Position numbers and translations under genes: made by a program | In this document: positions 10,859 through 20,929 of the stretch, piece by piece | Layout of the letters: each line of letters starts with the position of its first letter | How positions within the stretch are numbered: the first letter of the stretch is position 1 | The notes under the pieces: generated by a model | Databases searched by the model: none | The model's input: only the letters and a program-made list of their open reading frames with translations | What the model was told of the DNA's origin: nothing | Origin: Apostichopus japonicus | Taxonomy: Eukaryota > Echinodermata > Holothuroidea > Aspidochirotida > Stichopodidae | Direction: 5' to 3' | Assembly (NCBI RefSeq): GCF_037975245.1 | Contig: NC_092577.1 | Coordinates: 19,156,898-19,220,897, forward strand | Length of the DNA stretch: 64,000 bases

Positions 10859-13800
10859 ATGGCCCATACTTTTTCAGTTGCCACTTTCAACGTCAATGGC
10901 ATGAGGGATCATCGCAAGCGCAGTCGCATTTTCCAATATTGTATTTCAATGGAAGTCGACTGCGTTTGCCTGCAGGAAACACATATTTTGGAAGAAGATG
11001 TCCCTCTATGGGCTTACGAGTGGGGTGGTGGGCTGCATGCTTCGTTTGGTTCGTCTTCATCCTGTGGCACTGTCATCCTTCTGTCACCTCGTCAGGCGGG
11101 TTGTGCCACTAGGGTGGAGACGGATCACGAGGGCCGATTGGTTTGCATTCTATTCAAGTATCCACAGGGTAACATCTCCCTTTGCAATGTGTATGCTCCC
11201 AATCGGCCTTCTGCTAGACGAGAATTTTTTAACACGCTACCTTCCTTTGTTCCTGGTAGTGCACCATGTGTCATGGTCGGAGACTTTAACTGTGTCCCAG
11301 ACTCGGGTCTTGACAGACTCGGGGCCTCTGTGTCTGCTAGTCCTGACGCTGGGATCACAGAATTGGACAGATTCACTTCGGCACACCATTTAGCCGATGT
11401 CTGGAGGCATATGCACCCGTGTAGTACGGTGTATACGTGGATGAGGCCTAACGTAGAAGATGCCTCCAGGATAGATCGAGTGTATGCGCCCGTAAGTTTG
11501 AAATTTTCGGGTTGCGAGACGCTCAGCTGTCCGCTCTCTGACCATGACACTGTAGTAGCACGTTTTGTTTTGCCTTCCATTTTCCCGATCGGGCGGGGCC
11601 TATGGAAGCTTAACTGTCGGATTCTTGGCGAGGCAGAGTTCCGCCAAGGTTTCGAGACCAGGTACAAAGGATGGCAAACATTGAAGCCGGCCTTTGCTTC
11701 TACATCCCAATGGTGGGATGATGTCAAGTTGCGCATCAAACGCTTCGCAATTCAGTATTGCGTGACCCGCGCACGGCGTCGAAGAGAACATTTTTCGAAG
11801 CTGTGCGCGGAGGTGAAGTTTGGCGACCCTTCGGCTGTCATCGCTTTGCAGACCTATCTCGATGAAAAGTACCACGGTGCCCGCGTCAGGGCCCGTGTCG
11901 AAGCGGTGGAAGCCGAGGAACGCCCTTCACTGAGGTTTTACCAGTCCGTAAGCTCATCGGCGTGTGACAGACGCGTCCCATCTGTGCGCGCTACTGATGG
12001 GACCGTGGTTAGTGACCCTCACGGCATTGTCCACGTATACAAGGATTATTATTTGAGTTTGTTTACGCGTGGCAGTGTCGACTTGTCGGCACAGGCCGAT
12101 TTATTGAAGGGAATCTCAAAAACCGTTCCCCACGATGTCAATGATATTTTGGGGGGCGGAATAACCACTGTTGAGCTTTGGAAGGCGCTTTCGACGATGA
12201 AGAATGGCAAGTCCCCGGGTTCGGACGGGCTTCCGAGGGAGTTCTACCGAACCTTCTGGGCAATAATAGGACCCGACCTCAGAGCCGTCTTCGAGGACGC
12301 CTTCCAAAACGGACTGTTAAACGAAAGTCAACGTCTGGGCATGATTACTTTGCTGCCCAAGTCTGGTGACCCCTTGGACCCTCATAACAAGCGTCCAATC
12401 ACCTTGTTAAATGTAGACTACAAGTTGTTGGCTAAGGCTTTGTGCAACCGCCTTGCACTGGCTATGCCGCATCTTGTGGGTGATCTCCAGACTTGTGCAG
12501 TGAAGGGTCATTGCATCCAGCAGAACTTGTGGTTGATGCGCGACTTGACCGACTTTGTTATTGAACGAGATCTGCCATGTGCATTGGTGTCTCTGGACCA
12601 GCAGAAGGCCTTTGACATGGTGGATCGGGGGTTTTTAATGAATGTATTGGAGACGTTTCAGTTGCACCCGGTTTTTCGTAAATGGATTTCTGTTTTGTAT
12701 CAGGAAAGTTTCAGTTCTGTGAGCGTAAATGGGTTTTGTTCGGAGGTTTTTAACGTGGAGAGGGGGGTGCGCCAGGGGTGCCCTCTGTCTCCATTACTTT
12801 ATGTTTTGTTTAGCGAGTCCCTGTCTCGTCTTTTGGAAAGGGACTCAAGACTTGTTCCATTCGTTGTGCCAGGGGGTGCCAAAGTGAAGTGCGTTCAATA
12901 TGCAGATGACGTCACGTGTGTTATTTCGAGTCTGGGCTCCTTTCGTGCCCTCTCGCAGAATTTATCTATCTTTGAGAGAGCTACCGGGGCGAAGTTGAAT
13001 CCGGAAAACACAAAGGGCCTTCGCCTTGGTAGCTGGAGATACAGAGACTTACCATTCGGTGCATCGTGGTCGGATCAAAATATCAAAATTAATGGTATTT
13101 GGTTCGGCTGTGATGCACCTTGTGATGTAACCTGGAACGAGAGGGCTGAGGTTCTTGAGAGCAGGCTCGAAACCTTTGGCACCCGCTGGCTTTCGATCCT
13201 AGGGAAAGTCACCGTAATTAATCGTTTTGTTTCGCCCATCTTGTGGTACCCGGGCGCGGTGTATCCAATTCCGCGTCGCGTCCTGGTGCGGTTGGAGAGA
13301 GCGATATTTTCATTTATTTGGTCGGGTGGTACAGAGCTTGTCAAAAGGGCGGTAATGTACCAAAAACTGGAGAAGGGTGGGTTAGGGGTGGTTCATCTGG
13401 GAAGTAAATTAACCTTTTTGTTATTTAAGCACTTGTTTGTAGCGGTAACTGACCCAGGGTTGCCTTGTTCATATTTTTTACGTTTTTGGGGCGGTTTGCA
13501 CCTGCGTCGATGGGTCCCGGCGCTGTTTAGCAACAGAGAACCGCATAGTAGTACTCCAAACAGGGTGGTGCGTGTCATTTGCTCCGCCCTGATTGAGTTG
13601 CCCCCTGTTGACCTGTCACGGCCGGCCCTCGTTCACAGTTCGTTGCAGGATAGGGCCTTGAATGCAATTTTTGTCCAGGGACGTCATTCTGCCGAAGTAT
13701 GGCGTTCGGTGCATTCAAGGCTGAATGGTGGCAGGCTCCGTGATCTTGCATGGAGAATTGCACACGGTGCCTTGGTGACGAACCTAAAAAGATACCATTG

Positions 13801-14326
13801 GCGATTGGGTGATGGACTGTGCCCGAGGACCGGCTGTGACAGCTTAGAGAGTACCGCTCATGTTTTTTGGCATTGTTGCTTTGTAGTTAACTTATGGGAG
13901 TGGTTCCAGACCTGGACCGACCGTGTTACGGGAGACTGTTCATGGTCGGTAGGACAGGGCTTTATTTTATATGGGGTAGACCCTCCAGTTTGTTCGGTTG
14001 CTGTTTTGCATCGCATTATTTTTGTTTGCTCTATTGTGAAAAAACATGTTTGGCGGAATGGATGTGATGTGGTTTTTAGGGGGAAATTTGCCATTTGGCA
14101 GGCAGTCCTGGAGGCGGTGAAGTCTGATATTCGCCTTCAGATTGAAGGCGATTTTCGCCGTTTATCTGGTGCTGCCTTTTTTGGACGCTGGTGTGCTGGG
14201 GAGGGGTTTTTCGTTTCGCTCCGTACTGGTCGTCCTTTTGTGGTTTTTTCAATGTTTGAGTGGGGGGTTGGGCGTTTTGTCTCTGCAGGTCGGCGGACGT
14301 ATGTTTTATTGGCTCGCTTGACCTGA
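10859..14326 (+). CDS. Tx1-like ORF2: endonuclease-reverse transcriptase (copy A)
   Basis: An intact 1155-residue polyprotein that nicks target DNA and reverse-transcribes the element RNA at the nick. The N-terminal AP-like endonuclease (about 1-235) shows NVNGMRD, QETH (39-42), GDFN (about 141) and SDHD (about 227). The reverse transcriptase (about 490-760) shows PITLLNVDYKLLAKAL, a FDMVDRGFL block, RQGCPLSPLLY and the catalytic YADD at 681-684. Near residue 988 lies a C-terminal zinc motif, CPRTGC...TAHVFWHC. There is no RNase H domain, as expected for L1-type elements. I chose the ATG at 10859 because MAHTF-SVAT is shared with copy B and begins directly before the endonuclease; upstream codons in frame lack an ATG. 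Confidence 0.95.
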   Translation: MAHTFSVATFNVNGMRDHRKRSRIFQYCISMEVDCVCLQETHILEEDVPLWAYEWGGGLHASFGSSSSCGTVILLSPRQAGCATRVETDHEGRLVCILFKYPQGNISLCNVYAPNRPSARREFFNTLPSFVPGSAPCVMVGDFNCVPDSGLDRLGASVSASPDAGITELDRFTSAHHLADVWRHMHPCSTVYTWMRPNVEDASRIDRVYAPVSLKFSGCETLSCPLSDHDTVVARFVLPSIFPIGRGLWKLNCRILGEAEFRQGFETRYKGWQTLKPAFASTSQWWDDVKLRIKRFAIQYCVTRARRRREHFSKLCAEVKFGDPSAVIALQTYLDEKYHGARVRARVEAVEAEERPSLRFYQSVSSSACDRRVPSVRATDGTVVSDPHGIVHVYKDYYLSLFTRGSVDLSAQADLLKGISKTVPHDVNDILGGGITTVELWKALSTMKNGKSPGSDGLPREFYRTFWAIIGPDLRAVFEDAFQNGLLNESQRLGMITLLPKSGDPLDPHNKRPITLLNVDYKLLAKALCNRLALAMPHLVGDLQTCAVKGHCIQQNLWLMRDLTDFVIERDLPCALVSLDQQKAFDMVDRGFLMNVLETFQLHPVFRKWISVLYQESFSSVSVNGFCSEVFNVERGVRQGCPLSPLLYVLFSESLSRLLERDSRLVPFVVPGGAKVKCVQYADDVTCVISSLGSFRALSQNLSIFERATGAKLNPENTKGLRLGSWRYRDLPFGASWSDQNIKINGIWFGCDAPCDVTWNERAEVLESRLETFGTRWLSILGKVTVINRFVSPILWYPGAVYPIPRRVLVRLERAIFSFIWSGGTELVKRAVMYQKLEKGGLGVVHLGSKLTFLLFKHLFVAVTDPGLPCSYFLRFWGGLHLRRWVPALFSNREPHSSTPNRVVRVICSALIELPPVDLSRPALVHSSLQDRALNAIFVQGRHSAEVWRSVHSRLNGGRLRDLAWRIAHGALVTNLKRYHWRLGDGLCPRTGCDSLESTAHVFWHCCFVVNLWEWFQTWTDRVTGDCSWSVGQGFILYGVDPPVCSVAVLHRIIFVCSIVKKHVWRNGCDVVFRGKFAIWQAVLEAVKSDIRLQIEGDFRRLSGAAFFGRWCAGEGFFVSLRTGRPFVVFSMFEWGVGRFVSAGRRTYVLLARLT

Positions 14327-14369
14327 GTTTCGTTTTTCAGAATGGGATGTTTCGGTAGTGCCGTTTGGC

Positions 14370-14410
14370 CGTGACGTTTTATATCCCGCATGGCGGGTCA
14401 CGTAAAAAGC
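14370..14410 (+). other. 3'-terminal double hairpin of the Tx1-like element
   Basis: CGTGA (14370-14374) pairs with TCACG (14398-14402). Inside, CCCGC (14385-14389) pairs with GCGGG (14393-14397) around an ATG loop. The element ends 8 nt later with GTAAAAAGCA. The same structure occurs in the tails at 29.3, 35.2, 53.6 and 61.3 kb. In copy B the fifth inner pair is T-A instead of C-G, a compensatory change. Likely role: recognition by the ORF2 reverse transcriptase during target-primed reverse transcription (inference). Confidence 0.75.
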
Positions 14411-14426
14411 ACTACTTTCGTCAGGC

Positions 14427-14623
14427 TGTAATATTAGCGGGTGATATTTGGTTGGCTCCAAGAGGACTCGACGAGTAAAGATGACAGATATTTATGTATG
14501 ATTAATCGATGTTTATAACGTGCTGGTAAGTTAAGGCATGAAACGAGAGAGTGCGCACACAACAATATGAAGTGAAATGACATGTGAAACATTATAATAG
14601 AACATATATTATATGATATGACA
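14427..14623. repeat. about 200-bp repeat with TG...CA ends, copy 1 (possible LTR)
   Basis: It starts TGTAATATTAGCGGG and ends ATATGATATGACA. It is roughly 95% identical by eye to 34869-35072; similarity stops abruptly at both ends. TG...CA termini suggest a long terminal repeat. It lies where the 3' LTR of the minus-strand gypsy element would be, but I see no polypurine tract next to it and no second copy upstream of gag, so the assignment is tentative. Confidence 0.5.
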
Positions 14624-14840
14624 TATGATAGGGCATGAACAAAGGAGTTCAAAAGAGAGAACAAAAAAGGACTATTGATTCAGTAACGGTAGGAATATAT
14701 ACAATAAAAACTGACAACAAAATGGCTACTAAAGATCTAGCAAGTCTTTGGCTTTTGTAACTCGACCTGACCTAGTCTGTTTTGGTTGGCTGAGTTGTGT
14801 GTATGTATATCTGTTGTCTTTGTGTTGAGTGATGGTGTTT

Positions 14841-15680
14841 CTATTGTTTGCTGGTGGTGGTGTCGTGTTGTCGCTGTTGATGATGTTCAATGTTGAATCT
14901 GACATGTTTTTGTAGCGCTTCCTTGATATGTCGTCTGTTTCGTCTTAAGCTTGATCCTTGTTGTGTTGTGACTTGATATGAGCGAGGTTCTTCTCTGACT
15001 CTGTTGACAGTCGCTGGTTGCCATCTTTTCTTTCCCGTTTGATCTTGGACGTACACATTCTGCCCTGCTAGAAGGGGTGGCTGTAGCGGAGTTCTATCAT
15101 CAAAACGTATTTTCTGACTTGATTGACAGGATTGTAGTCTTTCAGCAACCTTGTCCTTGTCAGGGTTGTTGTTGTGGATTTGAGTCGGTAAAGTTGAACG
15201 GATCTCCCTGTTGAAAAGAAGATCTGCTGGTGATGGAATCTGGTGGTCAACAGGTGTGGTGCGGATGCAGAGTAGTGCCAGATAAACATCCCTTTTGTCC
15301 TTGCTAGTATTTTCTTGATAGTCTGTACAAAACGTTCAGCCATTCCGTTTGATTGGGGGGAGGGGGTACAGGGGGCTGCTCGTTACATGTTGGAATCCCC
15401 ATTTGTGGGAGAAAGATTTAAAGAGTTGGCTACTGTATTGGCTGCCATTGTCGCTGATTAGTTTGTCTCTGTTGATACTGTGCCAAAATACAGACGCTTT
15501 GGCCCTCAGCTGGCACTTTGTGATTCCCTGGTAAGCCTCATGTAACTTTCTCAGAATATCCTTTTGCATTGTCTTCGGTATGACAAATCTATCTCCTTTT
15601 ATGATTAGTCCGTCTTCTACGGAGAGTTCATCTCGATATGCCCAATATTTGCGTATCGCTTGAGGTACCTCTCGTTGACG
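14841..15680 (-). pseudogene. gypsy integrase, internally deleted
   Basis: From 15680 downward the frame reads YWAYRDELSVEDGLIIKGDR and KLHEAYQGITKCQLRAKASV, corresponding to the end of RNase H and the HHCC zinc region. It then jumps straight to LISDNGSQYSSQLFKSF, which carries the second catalytic Asp, and after a frame change to AERFVQTIKKILARTKG with the catalytic Glu. The segment normally carrying the first catalytic Asp is missing. At 14841-15056 a tail reads KRWQPATVNRVREEPRSYQV and RRNRRHIKEAL, typical of the C-terminal part of gypsy integrases. Non-functional. Confidence 0.85.
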
Positions 15681-15681
15681 T

Positions 15682-17382
15682 TCACCCGTTGACTACGATT
15701 TCTGTTTGGGCAACCAGTTCTTGATCGTCCTTGGTGGCGTCCTTGATGGTGTTCAGTTTGTGTTCTGAAAAATGAATAAACTGAATTTTCAGGGGTGTTT
15801 CCTCACCACTGTGTTCATCAATCGGGTTCAGCCTTGACAGAGCATCTGCTATCAGTAACTCTCGACCAGGTCTGTATTGGATCGTGTTGAAGTCTTGGTG
15901 GCGCTGCACATATATTCTTCAAATGTACCATTTCCAAAGGTTTGTGATCGCTGTGGATGATGAATGATTTGCCGTAGATGTACGTGTGGAATTTTTCACA
16001 GGCATAAACCACGGCCAACATCTCACGCTCAATGTTCGCGTACCTCTTCTCTGTATCGGTGAGTGCTCAGGATGCAAAACATATTGGTTTATCTTCCTGA
16101 AGAAGAGCGGCACCTAGCCCACTGAGGGAAGCATCGACTTGCAGAATGGTGTCCTTCTTTGGATCAAATTATGCAAGTGTAGTGGCTCTGCAAATTAGCT
16201 CCTTGATGGTCTCAAACTCCTTTTGCTGGGCATCAGTCCATTCAAACTGGGCGTCTTTTTTCATTAATTCTCTGAGGATCGCAGTGTGTGAGGACAGGTT
16301 TGGGATAAAGGGTGCCATGTATGTTGCTATCCCAAGGAATTCTTGCAACTGTTTGCAGGTTTGTGGTGCTTTTAATGCCTGTATGGCCTTGATTTTATCC
16401 GGGTCTGGCTGAACACCGTCTTTGCTGTAGAGGAGACCAAAAAATGTGATATTGTCCTTCTTGATATCGCATTTGCTCGGGTTGAATACAAGCCCATCTT
16501 CCCGTGCTACCTTGCATTAGATTGTGGAGGTTCCTGTCATGTTGAGCTTCAGTTCAACCAAATACTCCTATGTCGTCTGCAATTTCCACGGTTCCTGGGC
16601 ACTTTTCCAGAATTTGGTCCATGCGCTGCTGGAAAATATCTTGTGATGCACACAGGCCGAAGGGAAGCCTTAGAAAGCGGAATCTTCCGAAGGGACTGTT
16701 AAAGGTGGTGAGGTAGCCGGACTCTTTGTCTAGGGAAATGGACCAGTAACCATCACGAGCATCGAGTTTGGAAAAGACTGTGCTGCCCGCGAATTTGTGT
16801 GTTATCTCCTCCAACGTCGGGGTATAATGATGTGAACGCTTAATGGCCCTGTTCAGGTCTTTGGGGTCAAGGCAGATCCGCCATTGCCCATTGGCTTTCT
16901 GGGAAAACGCTAAGACTTGAGACCCAACTCGTTGGATCTGTGACTGGGGTGATGACGTTCAGCTGTACCATATCATCCAGTTCTTTCTTGATAACATCTT
17001 TGATATGGATGGGACATCTACGTGGTGGATGTACAACTGGTGGTACGTTTTCGTCTGTCACAATATGGTAACTCCCTTTAAAGTTTCCGATGCCTTGGAA
17101 TCGATCGGGATACTGGCTGATGAGGTCGGCGCAATCTGATATGTGAATATCTTGTTCAGTGGTCAAGCTGCAATGTAACGTTAGTACTTGTAATGACAGT
17201 GATGTAGGTAAGCCTAGAATAGCTGATCCTTGTACGTCTGCAATGAAAAAAATCAGCATGTGTGTGTGTACCGTAAAATTTGCATTCAATATTAACCTTA
17301 CCATAGTGAGGTATGGCAGTGTTGTTGTAAGCAATGACATGTGTGTCTGATGGTATTGTTGCACTTGGAAGTGGTATTCCAT
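15682..17382 (-). pseudogene. gypsy reverse transcriptase and RNase H
   Basis: In order on the minus strand: SDCADLISQYPDRFQGIGNF and VVHPPRRCPIHIKDVIKKEL (start of RT), then VFSKLDARDGYWSISLD (motif A), FGRFRFLRLPFGLCASQ (motif B) and VEIADDIGVFG (motif C, IADD where many elements have YVDD). RNase H pieces follow: LAVVYACEKFHTYIYGK, SDHKPLEMVHLKN and IADALSRLNP. Several stops and frame changes separate the pieces (for example near 16550, 16860 and 15910). IADD is the normal variant for this gypsy group, so that motif is not itself damage. Confidence 0.88.
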
Positions 17383-17640
17383 TGGCGTTAACTTTGTCCG
17401 GATGCATTTGCTTGAATATGCGCAAGGGTATATTCACTTGGGAATATACGCAATATACGCGCAAGGGATATTCCCTTGTGCCCCAGTATGAACATTTACC
17501 TTAAGAGACGCTTGTTTGCTACGAAGTGGAGTCTGAAGGTTTACGAAAATTTCATCTTTTGCCTTCTTTTGGTCATCATTCACATTATGTATGTAAATAC
17601 TTTCGAACTTAAGTCTACTTATTTCCTGCTCTAAGCTTTG
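17156..17640 (-). pseudogene. gypsy aspartic protease
   Basis: The minus strand reads KAKDEIFVNLQTPLRS, then SLKVNVHTGAQGN. The catalytic DTGA has become HTGA (about 17479-17490). After a short direct/inverted duplication that breaks the frame (about 17420-17480) it resumes with LRIFKQMHPDKVNANGIPLP, THVIAYNNTAIPHYGKVNIE. The fold and spacing match retropepsins of this gypsy group. Confidence 0.75.
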
Positions 17641-17645
17641 ATTAC

Positions 17646-18534
17646 TGGTCTAGGTTAATACTTTGGTCTAGGTTAATACTTTGGTCTAGGTTAATACTTT
17701 GGTCTAGGTTAATACTTTGGTCTAGGTTAATACTTTGGTCTAGGTTAATACTTTGGTCTAGGTTAATACTTTGGTCTAGGTTAATACTTTGGTCTAGGTT
17801 AATACTTTGGTCTAGGTTAATACTTTGGTCTAGGTTAATACTTTGGTCTAGGTTAATACTTTGGTCTAGGTTAATACTTTGGTCTAGGTTAATACTTTGG
17901 TCTAGGTTAATACTTTGGTCTAGGTTAATACTTTGGTCTAGGTTAATACTTTGGTCTAGGTTAATACTTTGGTCTAGGTTAATACTTTGGTCTAGGTTAA
18001 TACTTTGGTCTAGGTTAATACTTTGGTCTAGGTTAATACTTTGGTCTAGGTTAATACTTTGGTCTAGGTTAATACTTTGGTCTAGGTTAATACTTTGGTC
18101 TAGGTTAATACTTTGGTCTAGGTTAATACTTTGGTCTAGGTTAATACTTTGGTCTAGGTTAATACTTTGGTCTAGGTTAATACTTTGGTCTAGGTTAATA
18201 CTTTGGTCTAGGTTAATACTTTGGTCTAGGTTAATACTTTGGTCTAGGTTAATACTTTGGTCTAGGTTAATACTTTGGTCTAGGTTAATACTTTGGTCTA
18301 GGTTAATACTTTGGTCTAGGTTAATACTTTGGTCTAGGTTAATACTTTGGTCTAGGTTAATACTTTGGTCTAGGTTAATACTTTGGTCTAGGTTAATACT
18401 TTGGTCTAGGTTAATACTTTGGTCTAGGTTAATACTTTGGTCTAGGTTAATACTTTGGTCTAGGTTAATACTTTGGTCTAGGTTAATACTTTGGTCTAGG
18501 TTAATACTTTGGTCTAGGTTAATACTTTGGTCTA
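17646..18534. repeat. 18-bp minisatellite, about 49 copies
   Basis: Near-perfect head-to-tail copies of an 18-bp unit (GGTCTAGGTTAATACTTT). Only the last unit and the following 40 bases show variation (TCTACGTTGATTAATGG). The unit is a multiple of three. On the minus strand one frame is open throughout and reads (INLDQS)n; on the plus strand one frame reads (WSRLIL)n. It lies between the gag zinc knuckles and protease of the gypsy element. Confidence 0.97.
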
Positions 18535-18630
18535 CGTTGATTAATGGTATAGGTTAATACTATCAACATGTCTTGGTTGATATCCTTCGTAATGCTGGTC
18601 ACGATAACGTGACTGACGCCTTTGTGACTT

Positions 18631-19433
18631 TCACCTTCCTCTGTTAGTGTTATTCCCATTGTTTCTATTGGATGTACAAACCCGATTATCTCTTTTTCTG
18701 TCTACATACAGATTCCCAGTGGTTAGCCTTTTTACAGTAGTTGCATGTAGTGGGCACTTGCCTTTGTGGGAGTATCTGAGACCACATTTTCCACATTTCT
18801 TTGAGTTACCATGAAAGGGTCCAGAACGGCGATGTCCCTGCTGGGACCTATAACTAAAAGACTCAACTGATACTGTTGCAGAGTGGAAAGCCTCCATATG
18901 GGCTTTTGTTGCCTCATATGTCGTGGCAGTATTCAATGCCTCATCAAGTGTGAGTTTTTCATCCTCATTTAAGAGTTTCTCTTGCACTTTTTTTGTGTGG
19001 CGTACCAGTGATGAGTTATTCAATTAGCCTACTATTAAATTCCTCAATGCTAAATTTGCATTTGTCAGCCTGTATGCGACATTTTGTCATGAAATCATCA
19101 ACATTCTCTGTTGGCAGTTGTTTTAGTTTCTGCAGTTGGAAACGATTCAGCCGATAATTTACTTTTGGCTGAAAATGTGTTTCAAACTTTTTGAAGATTT
19201 CTTTGTGGTCATCTTTTTTTTTTTTCCTGTGGCAGATTCCACGTTTGAAAAATGTTAATGCCTTCTTGGCCTAGCCAAAGCAAAAGGTATGTTGCCTTCT
19301 CTTTTGCAGACTTTTTGGCCAGTGGCCCAGAAAAGATAAGTTTTGTGTATTGTTTGAAATTTTGGAAGCCGGTAGGTAAATCTGCAGATGACCAATCCAG
19401 ACTTGGGGACGTTATGCCCGATAATTCACGCAT
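18631..19433 (-). pseudogene. gypsy gag (capsid and zinc knuckles)
   Basis: It begins MRELSGITSPSLDWS, ADLPTGFQNFKQYTKLIFSG and KATYLLLWLGQEGINIF. Past a poly(A)-run frameshift near 19214 it continues KEIFKKFETHFQPKVNYRLN, FQLQKLKQLPTENVDDFMTK. After a stop near 19023 it reads EDEKLTLDEALNTATTYEAT and the basic CGKCGLRYSHKGKCP. A canonical CX2CX4HX4C knuckle, CNYCKKANHWESVC, follows in another frame (about 18710-18755). This is a capsid plus nucleocapsid layout, with at least one stop and two frameshifts. Confidence 0.8.
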
Positions 19434-20473
19434 AATGACTGAGCTTTATGAAACAACTGCCAATTTTTCCAAAATGTCTACCAGCTATGTGTCTGAGCCT
19501 AGCTGCAGTTTGGTTGTGCCTGATACAATTGTTACTATCTAGGCTAGCCTATGCCTAACACAGCATGTGAGAGATAGGGCTGACATATGCAGAAATAGTC
19601 ACTTCTTATTAGCGAGAATGCGAAAATAACTCACCAGAACGACTCAAAAGTCTGGTTAATATGAAACAACAAGTTATAATTTGAAGGTGCACTCAGAACG
19701 GTGTTCAGAATCATATGCATGGAGTTCATGTTTAAGGTAATGTTCGTTGAGCTAGCTGCAAAAGTTCAACACAATATTCAAGGATGACCAGCTCGTTCAG
19801 AATACGTTGGATAGCCTCGGCACGCAAGCAGCAAGGTAGCCTACTGTAGTACTTCGGTGATAACCTCAACCCTGAGCCGTCTCTGGAGACCCGCACAGCC
19901 GTCAAGATCACAAACACTGGATCACAAACACTGGACACTTCTCGGGCTTGAAAATGACCAACCAAATGTACACTTTTGCCTGAGAACCAAGTATTTCTCA
20001 ATTTTTTTTGCATCCATAACCTTTTGGAAGATTGTCATCAGTCACACATCATGTTCGACCTCATTGCATGTCCTATGGATCATTGCTTTTGTAGGCGATT
20101 CTACGTCACGACCCACAATATCCGAAAGCCCCACTTTTCAAGGTTTTAAGCCCATTATTTCTTGAGAATTTGAAAATTCACATTTCTCGTGAATAAAAAT
20201 CACTTGAAAACATACCCATAATGTTGCACAAAATTCAATCTATGGACAACCAATAGGGAAAAACCTCCTTCAACCCCTAATAGACATGTACAAATTGCAC
20301 GAGTAGAGGAAAGTATGCTGAAGAATGTTGGTGAGAAAATTTTTGCAAATTCAGACACAGTTAATTTATTGGTGTACAAATATTAAAACCTCTTATTATG
20401 GCTATTATAAAACTTGGTTGAAGGAAATGAAAAGTAGCAGATATTTCCGATATAAGGTATATCGAAACCGAAC
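19434..20473. other. stretch upstream of the gypsy gag; no gene seen
   Basis: No domain or convincing exon. The 5' LTR of the gypsy element would be expected here but I could not recognise a copy of the 14427-14623 repeat. Confidence 0.4.
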
Positions 20474-20481
20474 ACTACACA

Positions 20482-20915
20482 CATAGGCGTAGGTCCCGTA
20501 GGAGGCGGGGCTGCAGCCCCCCGCCCCGCAACCAATTTTTTTCCCATTTTTTTCGGGCACCTACTGAGAGAAAAATAAATAGCAATGAATAGCTTACAAA
20601 TTATCTCCTTGGTAATTAAAATAAAGTTCTAAGATTGGCCGACATTACTACTGTAAAAGAGAGTTTCACATAAATGGATCTGTATGCTTTTTCTCGATCT
20701 ACATAAGACATTTGGTTGTTTGCATTAGCATCCGGCGGTATACTGTGCTACTTTCACGGACCGTAATGTACACCATGCCATGCAATGTACTGACCGATGC
20801 TTGCTTATATGATATTGGCATCGATATGTTGAACGCGCGCGAGGCGGGCGAAAAATTTGGGTTTTTTTTTCGGGCAAGTCGTTACAGCCCCAAATCCAAT
20901 TGGGCTACGCCTTCG
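20482..20915. mobile_element. hAT-type MITE, 434 bp
   Basis: The left end is CATAGGCGTAGGTCCC and the inverted right end CGAAGGCGTAG. Both sides carry the exact 8-bp direct repeat ACTACACA (20474-20481 and 20916-20923). The match happens to extend five more bases (CATAG), giving a 13-bp repeat. No coding content. Confidence 0.78.
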
Positions 20916-20929
20916 ACTACACACATAGA

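Larger units (their letters stand above)
8862..14410 (+). mobile_element. Tx1-like (L1 group) non-LTR retrotransposon, copy A, full length
   Basis: The element is bounded by the 14-bp direct repeat ACTACTTTCGTCAG (8848-8861 and 14411-14424). It starts TTGGCTTCGTGGAGTG, as does copy B, and ends GTAAAAAGCA with no poly(A) tail. Without the fold-back insertion at 8980-9611 and its duplicated 8 bp it is about 4.9 kb, matching copy B (4.86 kb). ORF1 (nucleic-acid-binding, three zinc knuckles) and ORF2 (endonuclease plus reverse transcriptase) are both uninterrupted. The three-knuckle ORF1 and the C-terminal C-C-H-C motif of ORF2 fit the Tx1 branch of L1, known for stringent 3'-end recognition. The clade call is motif-based. 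Confidence 0.92.
14841..19433 (-). mobile_element. decayed Ty3/gypsy LTR retrotransposon
   Basis: On the minus strand the order is gag, zinc knuckles, protease, reverse transcriptase, RNase H, integrase, integrase C-terminal tail, as in Ty3/gypsy elements. Every domain is present in part and every frame is broken. An 18-bp minisatellite (17646-18534) sits between gag and protease. A possible LTR lies at 14427-14623; no matching 5' LTR was found beyond 19433. Confidence 0.9.

Noticed and set aside
10388-10867. Antisense frame of 159 codons opposite ORF1
   Set aside because: It is a Ser/Pro/Gly-rich mirror of the low-complexity ORF1 tail.
11125-11875. Antisense open frames of about 90-200 codons within ORF2 of copy A (and mirrored in copy B)
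   Set aside because: They lie opposite the endonuclease frame, show no domain and exist only because ORF2 is long and open.
17646-18534. CRISPR-like array
   Set aside because: The 18-bp units are head-to-tail with no spacers; it is a minisatellite in a eukaryotic retrotransposon.
20474-20928. 13-bp target duplication as evidence for a retroposon
   Set aside because: The element ends fit hAT and the first 8 bp fit a hAT duplication; the extra 5-bp match (CATAG) is best explained by chance.
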